Source: Crocodylus rhombifer
Lineage: Eukaryota; Chordata; Crocodylia; Crocodylidae
DNA: 64,000 bases
Direction: 5' to 3'
Assembly (NCBI GenBank): GCA_038503035.1
Contig: JAVSML010025181.1
Span: 372,001 to 436,000, forward strand
Shown here: piece by piece, positions 56,806 through 64,000 of the stretch
How positions within the stretch are numbered: the first letter of the stretch is position 1
Layout: each line of letters opens with the position of its first letter
The notes under the pieces: model-generated
Told to the model about the DNA's origin: nothing
Database searches by the model: none
The model's input: only the letters and a program-made list of their open reading frames with translations
Translations under genes and position numbers: made by a program

Positions 56806-58098
56806 ATAGCTGTACCTGGAACTCGTCAGTCAAGTACTTGCAATCTGCAGACCTCTGAATCGGGTCTAAGAGGGAGCCTAGATTTCAGAACCAAAGAAAA
56901 CCTGCTGACACAGCCATCACCTTCAGTGTGTAGGTGATCTTCCTCAAAACATGGAGGCAAGAGTTAAGAAGAAAAAATAAGAAGGTGAGAGGCAGCATTA
57001 TGAAAGACAACAGTGTTAAAGAGGAAGGAAGAAAATATAAAGGAAGCTATTTGTAAAATGTCTTGAGCACTGAAAAAAAAATTTAACAGATATAAAGCAT
57101 GGAGAGAGTGATAATTCTCCATGTTAATCTGAAGTCAAGCAGAAGATACGTACCTTATAGACTAACTAAATCAGAGATGCATAAACTTTGGTAAGCGGTG
57201 GCTTATTTTATCAGATGCTATGAAGGGACTGCAGGAAGCAGAGCTTCTAAAATGAAACCGGCAAGTAAAGCCCAGAGGCTAGGGAGGTGGAGGAAACAGG
57301 AGCGGGGGGGTGGGGCGGGGGCACCTCTGGGAGAGGCTAACAGCTGCTCTCAGGTTAGCACTGGGATGTCCAGGGAGGTTCAAGAGTTTTGCCACAGGCT
57401 TGTGTGTCTTTCTGCAACTGATGGCAGGTTGGTGTTCATTCACTCTTACATGTAGGGAGTGCCCCTCCTGTCCACTGTGGAGTGAAGGAAGACCAAAAAT
57501 GAGGCAGATGACCAAAGGTAATGCTTTTTGTATTTCTGTATGGAGAAAAACCTGCACACTTCATTGTTTTATATTACACTGAATGAGAAGAGGTAAAATA
57601 GAGGCACACACTCCAAGGAACTGTAACTGAGATGCAAACTAAGGTAGTGCACACTCATGTGGGACTTGTTCCCACCAAGGACAAGTCCTTATACTGTATG
57701 ATCATTTTCGGCTGTCCATGCCCATGGCTGGCCAGACTCATTGACTGGTTTTGTCATGTGAGGACCAAGACTATATCCCCCTCTCCTTCCCATTTCTCTT
57801 ATTGCTCCAGGGACCGTAAGGAGGGATCTGCTGTCTCTCTTACCCATAGGAATTATGTTGGACTTTTGGCAGAGTATTGAATGGAGATTTAATATTGGAT
57901 ATACAATTGGGAATTGTATTTTTAATTGGTTTAGCTTCCCAACCATAGGATGCAGAGGAGGGGGTGGGGCATAGGGGAGAGGTATTTGGAACTGCCTAAC
58001 TGAATAGAGACTGTCTCTTTTTAAGCATGCTGGCTATCAAGCAAATACCATAGTGGGAAGGTTCCTTGTATCCACTCCACATATGTGCATCAATAAAG
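56806..58098. other. Non-coding DNA
   Basis: A G-rich stretch lies at 57300-57330 and small GC-rich patches near 57950. No gene is seen. Confidence 0.45.
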
Positions 58099-58456
58099 TG
58101 GGTGCATCTACACAAGATGTTTACTGTGGACCTGTCTCAGTGTCTACACCTTAGGCCTCAGTAAATTAATAAATGCTGCCCTAGGACAGTACTTGCAAAA
58201 ACAAGTACTATCCTGTGGCAGTGTTCTTTACCCCACCACAATACATGTGTAAGTGGTGTTGGAGGTGGCCTACAGCATGTTCAGACAGGTCAGAGCAGCC
58301 CCCAGGGCTCCCTGCCATCTGGGACTGCTCTGATCTGGCTCAAGGTGCTGCAGTCCCAGGTGCACATGTAAATGTGGCACCTGGGAGCAATAAATTCCAG
58401 TGCAAATGGCACCAGAGTTTATTGTTGCACATTAATTGCATGTGTAGATGCACCCA
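58099..58456. mobile_element. TIR element with perfect 16-bp ends
   Basis: TGGGTGCATCTACACA at 58099-58114 is exactly inverted at 58441-58456. The length is 358 bp. The right half ('caataaattccagtgca', 'accagagtttattgttgc') is the inverse of the left half of 36157-36465. This is the best-preserved member and a good type copy of the family. There is no coding frame and no clear target duplication. Confidence 0.8.
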
Positions 58457-58599
58457 GAGTCTGATTCTTTGCTGTTTACACTTTCCATAGTCATTTGTAT
58501 CAGTGCAAAGTAAATATAAAACTGGGGAAAATGGTTAAACAAAGGTGCAGAGCAATGAAGAATTAAGCGCCAAAGTATTTCATAGTCAAGTTACAGCCA

Positions 58600-58825
58600 G
58601 GGAATTTTAGGGTGGATATTAGGAAAAATGTTCTCACTAGGAGGGAGGTGAAGCACTGGAACAGGTTACCCAGAGAAGCCTTGGAGGTTTTTAAGGCCCG
58701 GCTAGATAAAGTCCTGGCTGGAATGATCTAGTTGAGGATGGTTCTGCTTTGGGAAGGGGTTGGACTAGATGACCTCCTGAGGTCCCTTCCAACCCTAATT
58801 TTCTATGATTCCATGATTCCATTTC
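58600..58825 (+). mobile_element. CR1 LINE 3' end
   Basis: The words 'gggtggatattaggaaaaat', 'aagcactggaacaggttacc' and 'gactagatgacctcctgagg' lead to the terminal 'ttttctatgattccatgatt'. About 225 bp long, with no ORF2. The sequence is close to that of 55955-56805 at its 3' end. Confidence 0.9.
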
Positions 58826-61800
58826 ACACATACTCCCAGACACGTATGTATGTCTATATGCATGTATGTAGAGAGAGGGAGAGATTGTGATGCTGGGGAG
58901 CATAGCCACAAAACCTACTCTGATGGGCAAGGAGATATTACTTCAATGATTAGAAAGCTATTGGAATTTCAATTTGTTGCTTGAGCCCAGAATCCAGTTT
59001 AACATCATATTTCGCTGCCTCTTACTCTCAGCTCTATGCAACTCCATTGTAGCCATAGGCATATTATTGAATTGTGTTTGTAAAACATTTAGTATAACTA
59101 AGTTGAAAGATCCACTAGTGAGTTACACCTCAAGCAAACTGATTAATTGGCATCCTTCCTAAGATAAAACTAAAGGGGAATAACAGGATAGCATATAGTA
59201 GAAACTGGATACTTCATAGGACACAGTGCTTTAGCCCTGGTGAAGACGGGGGTTTGTGACCAACTGGCGGTAAATACAATTGCAGTCAGTAGCTGTTGGA
59301 GTCTGCTGAAATGCTCCAGCTAGTGGCTGTGGCTTTTATTTGAAAGGCACTGCTTTTCAGTCAGCTATGAGGGACTATGGTGGCTGTCCAGCTGAGTGAA
59401 GGAAGCGGCATCCTTTGAAATAAAAGCCTGTCTTGTCCATCACTTGGCAGTCTGTCTTGAATTGAATGAGCTGTGAATCATCTGAATACAAATGATGTGG
59501 GTTCTACTACATATGCAATATAACTTCTGCATCAGCTGTTGGTAACTTATGGAAAGAAGTTTCTAAAACATCCAAAGAAATTTGGAAGAGGAGTCCAGGT
59601 GAATCGATGAACTCTCAGTGAACTTCTCCAGGTGAGGGAGAGGGACCCAAAACTTATCGCCAGAGAAAATCTTGATTGCTGTTAATGACTGCCCACAGAA
59701 AGTATATTATTGTACAGCAGGGGAGAACATGGTTTCATAGATAGTAGGGTTTTTGATGCAGAACTGGCTGCAAACAAATGCCAGAGGTCCTCTGGCATTT
59801 CCCAGACCAGCCAGCACAGACTGTACTACAAATGGGAAACAGCAGGATAACACACTTAACTACTCTATAGCACATCATGGGAATGGCAATAAAGTTCAGG
59901 GTTGTCTTGACCTAAAAAAATGCCAAATAGTTTGGCAGCACATACAGAAGGTTCTTCCAAATATGGAAGAATCTTCTGATCTCTGGATCACATATTTCCA
60001 CAAGACTGTTTTTGAACAGAACTTTCATATATTTCAGGGGAAGACAGGCACATTTTTTCTTTTCCAAATGGGAAAGCAAAAAATATTAAAAGTAGCGGAA
60101 TCATTGCCATTGTTTTGTTTTGTTTTTTGAAACATTGTGTTCCTTGTGTCGTGGATATCAAATAACACCAACATGTTCATAACTGAGAGAGATGAAAACC
60201 ACATTGCATATCTAGCTGAAGTTTGCTAATTTTTATTATTATTCCCTCTCCCAATCTTTTAAATTCTAAAATGGAAGTGATTGGGATTGACAACCAAAAG
60301 GTTCCTGATGAATTAGGAGCACGGGTATAGAATTATCACACTACTCACTGAATATCCTCTCAGAATCTGGGCACCTCACGTGCTCACCTATATAGCAAAG
60401 ACACTTTACCAGCCTCTGGAGGGCTTCTGAAATAACCCCACAAAATTGACTGACCCCAAACTACTTACTCTGCTCCAGAACAGCAGCCGCAAGCTTGCTC
60501 CAGGTGCAATGGAGCAGCATCTTTGTCTGCCTTCTTCAGCAGTCCCTTGCAGTCAAGGATGATTGTCTTCCATGGTCGTCTTATATGTGTATGCAGCCAT
60601 CATTTGGGAGCCCATTTGAGTGAAAGCATCTTTGTATATTACTTAGTAAAAAACTAATCTCCTCTGACCACACAGAATTGTCAAACAGAATTATTGGTAA
60701 ATGCAGACTAACTGCATTCCCCATGTCAGCCTTCTAAAGATGTGCTTATGCATTTGCCAGCATGCAATTGCATATGCCTAATGTATGTGTGTAACAGGCC
60801 ACTTAGCTATCTAATGGGGGAAGGTGAGTAGATAAAATACCAAGTAAATGCATGTACATTGAATGCTTATGTGCATAAATTAGAGACAAATATGTTTCCC
60901 CCCACCCCTTGCCATGTTAAGCAATGCAACTTTCTCCTGCTTTGCTCCCAGTCTATTATTGATCAATGGCACCAATAGAGATCCACAGAGACAAAAACCA
61001 TAATGGATCTAATTAATCAGTAATCCTCTCACAGGCTACAAGGCCACAGCAATTTGAAAAGTTTGAAGACAATAGATATTCCTGTTCACTGTTAAGCAAA
61101 ACTTTAAGTGAAGGGTGGAAAAAAAATGTCTATGAATGAAATATAGTGCATCAGGAGGAAGCGATAAATCTTTCTTTCCAAGAAGTCTTAGGACTTCATT
61201 AATTCCAAAGCTTATTTTCCTCTGTTTATTAATCCAGTGTTGCAGAATCTCCTTCCCCTGTGCATTTTTATTGTCTTTTTTATATTCTCAGGATGGGCTT
61301 CCTTTGTGAATCATCAAAATTCACATTATTTATACTTCCCAATGTCTGTCACTTACAGATCTCTCAGGGCAGTGTTTGGGTCTGGAACGTAATAGTGCTG
61401 TAGGTGGGGTTTCAATCACTGACCTATGGGCCATTCTCCAAATGATCTCATATTCTCTGAGGGTGAAATATGCTAGGATCAGTATAGAGTTGGTAAGGAC
61501 ATCTTTGCATTGCCTATATGCCATAACCAGAACCATTGCTGAATGCTGTGCCTGTGCACTCCTCCTCCATGCACACCAGTTCTAAAAATGAGGCAATATT
61601 TCTGTCCAGCCCTAAGTGCACTCCCCAGTACCCCTCTTAGACTCTTTCTCATCGATGTGCTTATTGGCATAGTCTGGGATTTTGGAGAGAATGGGTAGGG
61701 CATGCTTCATGGTGGTACTCCTGGGCATGGTACAGAGATAGTATAGATAAGCCTCAAGACACAGGTCTGAAGATCTTACAATCTAAGTAGAACTGATGAA

Positions 61801-62087
61801 AAGCAGAAAAGGAAACAGAGACCTGTCAAAACTGCACATCAAGCTACTAGCACTAAATCAAATTTCCTTTCCAGCTCCCTAATATTGGAATTATCCTCTG
61901 TTGTGTAATGATCAGCACATCTGAACTAAACATCCAATCTTTCTCTTCTGCTATTATTGCTTAGCTGCAATGACAAGTAGCATCACTAAACTACAGAAAA
62001 GTGTATTTGGTGTTAAAGGAAGGAAAGTAGTGTTAGGGTGACACTGATGGTCCACGAATTATGCAAGAGGCAAGGATTTCTTTGGGA
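58826..62087. other. AT-rich DNA without recognised genes
   Basis: A (GTAT)n-like and GA-rich run lies at 58840-58890. The frame 59753-60130 (125 codons) has no motif that I know. At 60520-60580 'gcagtcaaggatgattgtct' recalls the 3' region of some LINEs but is too short to assign. Confidence 0.45.
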
Positions 62088-62170
62088 TGATATCTTTTTT
62101 TTTTGACCAGCTGCATAGCTGAAATAAAGTGAGACAAGCCTTTGAATGCAGGACATTCCTCATCAGGTCT
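62088..62170 (+). mobile_element. Diverged SINE-like fragment related to the palindromic element
   Basis: The order 'gatgatatcttttttttt', 'gaccagctgcatagctgaaa', 'gacaagcctttgaatgcagg', 'cattcctcatcaggtct' follows the arm of 41959-42446 with heavy divergence. It suggests an old, widespread family. Confidence 0.45.
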
Positions 62171-62670
62171 AGATGGGGAAACCAGTTTTGTGTCTTGGAT
62201 CCCTTAGTGCTCCAGAAGATTCATGGACTTGCATCCAGTGATTCAGCAAGTGTTTAGCAGTCCACAGGACTGGGCCATAGATACTGACAGTCCTGGAAGC
62301 ACTGTCCCAGAGAGGTCTGTTCACTGGTGTTGTGGAGCTGTGATGTTATACAGCTGCCCAGTGCCACTCTAGTATGACCATATGAAGTAGTTCCTGTTTT
62401 TCCTCCTCTGCTGTGCAGGGATACTATAAAAGTTAGTGAATGCAATTTGAATTTCTTGAATGTATACAGAGGCCCCCTCTACAAGGTACACCTCCCAGGC
62501 TTGAAAGAGCAGCATCCTATTACATCTATAATATACAGGTATAAGTAGAGCTGAATGATCTATTCTTAATAAACAATTTATTCATAGTCTTTTATCTCTT
62601 TGTAAATCACTTCTGAGCAAGCTTCAATCTTTAGGCATCTGGGACACTTCTGAAATAAACTTGTACTTAG
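62171..62670. other. Non-coding DNA
   Basis: I see nothing definite. Confidence 0.4.
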
Positions 62671-62929
62671 TGGGTGAAGCTACACATGTAATTAATGTGA
62701 CTGAATAAACTCCAGTGCAGTTTGCACCAGAGTTTATTGCTCCTGGGCACTGCTTTTGCATGTGTTCCTGGGACCACGGCGTGTTGAGCCAAGTCAGAGT
62801 AGCCCTGTAGGATAGTACATATGTCTGGCACTACAGTGGAGTTAATTATTTTATTTCATCCTAATAGCAGCATACATGTAGGCAGTGACTAGTCAGCTCC
62901 AAAGTAAACGTCTTGTGTATATGCACCCA
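62671..62929. mobile_element. TIR element, about 259 bp
   Basis: The left end TGGGTGAAGCTACACATG and the right end (inverse TGGGTGCATATACACAAG) pair. Inside are 'accagagtttattgctcctg' and 'cgtgttgagccaagtcagag', shared with the members at 36157 and 40704. It is a shorter member of the same family. Confidence 0.7.
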
Positions 62930-63084
62930 GCATGAATACAAGTAAAATGAGGCCCTTGTTGACTAGTTTATGCAAACAAGTTGCAGCCTGTGAATTTCTT
63001 GTAATTTATTTGCTGTTATAATAACATGTATTTGTGATTGCTTGCATGATTTCATAGTTTTGCTTAGGCTTTTCAATGGATGAT

Positions 63085-63155
63085 AGACTTTTATAATCCT
63101 AGGGTGAGAAGGAACCTCAAAGGTCATTTACTCCAACTCCGTGCAGAGATGCAGG
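63085..63155 (-). mobile_element. CR1 LINE 3' end (antisense), first part
   Basis: 'ataatcctagggtgagaagg' and 'aacctcaaaggtcatttactc' are the complement of a CR1 3' terminus. The copy is then interrupted and resumes near 63640. Confidence 0.75.
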
Positions 63156-63640
63156 GTGTGTGGGGGTTTGGCTGGGATATAGGCAGCTGGGCTTGTGGGT
63201 AGGTCTGGAAAGGCAACCAGGAGGTCAGCTAGGTGGGAGTACAGACTACCGGGCCATGAGGTCAAGGTCTGAATCAGTGGAGCAGAGAACACAGGGTCAG
63301 GTCCCAGGCAAGCCAGGAAGGAGATCTGAGAGAAATAGTCCAGGGTGCAAGCTATCAAGAGCTAGGAGAATCGGAGACCTGTGTGCTGAGTTCCAGAAAA
63401 GATCCAAGAGCAGCATCAGGAAAAGCTGAGAGAGCAGTGAACACAAGACTTGCCACATGAGGCAGATGCTGTTGTCAAGGTGTGTCGCTGAGGCTGCAGG
63501 TGTGCTTAATGGGCCTGCATGGCCCTCTCAGCAGCCCGGCTGGTTACTGAGAACTGGAGCTGTTGCATTAGCCCAGGATCAAGGGCAGGTGTGGAAGCTC
63601 AGGAGCTCAGCTGGCCAGGCCTGACTAACCACAAGCCTTG
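63156..63640. mobile_element. Unassigned insertion inside a CR1 copy
   Basis: About 485 bp of GC-richer sequence separates the two parts of a minus-strand CR1 3' region. It starts 'tgtgtgggggtttggctggg' and ends near 'gccaggatgtgctg'. I could not find paired ends or a target duplication. It could be an LTR or another element; the 'caggtcccaggcaagccagg' style occurs in some reptile LTRs. Confidence 0.5.
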
Positions 63641-64000
63641 CCAGGATGTGCTGTTCCAAAACCACCCCGACAGATTCCAGTCCAGCGTCTTGAAAACTTG
63701 TAATGGTGAGGACACAACTTGCTTGGGCAGCTTATTCCATTGTCCTACGTTTCTTACAGTTAAGTTTTCCCCAAGATTTTGTCTAAATGTGCGTTGCTGG
63801 CATTTAAATCTATTCCCTTGTGTCATGCCTTCTGTGGCAAGAAAGAATTTTTTTTTCTCCATTTGGTTTTTGGCAGCCTTTCCAATATTTGAAAACAGTT
63901 ATCATGTCCCTCCTTAATCTCCTCCTCTCCAAATTGAACATACCTGGTTTCTTCAACCTTTCCTCATATGGACTGTATTTCCAATCCTTTTATCATTTGT
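63641..64000 (-). mobile_element. CR1 LINE (antisense), continues past the window
   Basis: The words 'gtcttgaaaacttgtaatgg', 'gggcagcttattccattgtc', 'aacagttatcatgtccctcc' and 'tcctcatatggactgtattt' are the complement of the CR1 3' UTR and ORF2 C-terminus. The upstream parts of the element lie beyond the right edge. Confidence 0.9.

Noticed and set aside
59753..60130. 125-codon plus-strand frame
   Set aside because: Composition and lack of motifs suggest chance; no flanking splice or promoter logic.

Overview
The window is vertebrate nuclear DNA with no recognisable host protein-coding gene. It is AT-rich and dense in stop codons. The only protein homology I can read is to LINE retrotransposons. 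I see no operon, rRNA, tRNA gene or CRISPR array. At least a dozen CR1 LINE fragments, a second APE-type LINE, MIR-like fragments, solo LTRs, many short terminal-inverted-repeat (TIR) elements, and the absence of Alu or L1, together suggest a sauropsid. A crocodilian is the best guess, a turtle the next; this is inference from repeat content. The window is probably a gene desert or the inside of a long intron.

Layout. 1-3660 is mostly plain AT-rich DNA. 3665-4830 holds two CR1 pieces. 4976-5220 is the first TIR element. 5375-8640 is a long CR1 copy split by an 866-bp solo LTR with a perfect 5-bp target duplication. 8850-12200 holds hAT-like ends, an internally repeated AT-rich block and a possible LTR remnant. 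12200-25750 is mainly plain DNA with two short local duplications, a CR1-like 3' end and old repeat fragments. 25760-28200 holds two CR1 copies in opposite directions. 30267-31824 is a probable long solo LTR carrying a (TG)n/G-rich minisatellite. 31860-32022 is a cluster of hairpins. 32072-34487 is a long minus-strand CR1. 35555-41105 carries a MIR, several TIR elements (one enclosing a CR1 endonuclease fragment) and a nested pair of TIRs. 41959-42446 is a palindromic, apparently retroposed element with a 12-bp target duplication. 46302-46960 is another TIR element with an exon-like cassette. 47884-48885 is the CR1 copy with the best-preserved reverse transcriptase active site. 50160-52135 is a non-CR1 LINE whose two halves lie head to head, as twin priming would leave it. 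53594-58825 has more TIR elements, CR1 3' ends and a perfect 56-bp local duplication. The window ends in a CR1 copy cut by an insertion and by the window edge.

No gene set works together here. The elements are related as parasite and host: CR1 or similar machinery probably mobilised the retroposed pieces, and the order of nesting gives relative ages (CR1 before LTR at 5.4-8.6 kb; outer TIR pair before inner TIR element at 38.6-40.4 kb). All LINE reading frames are broken.
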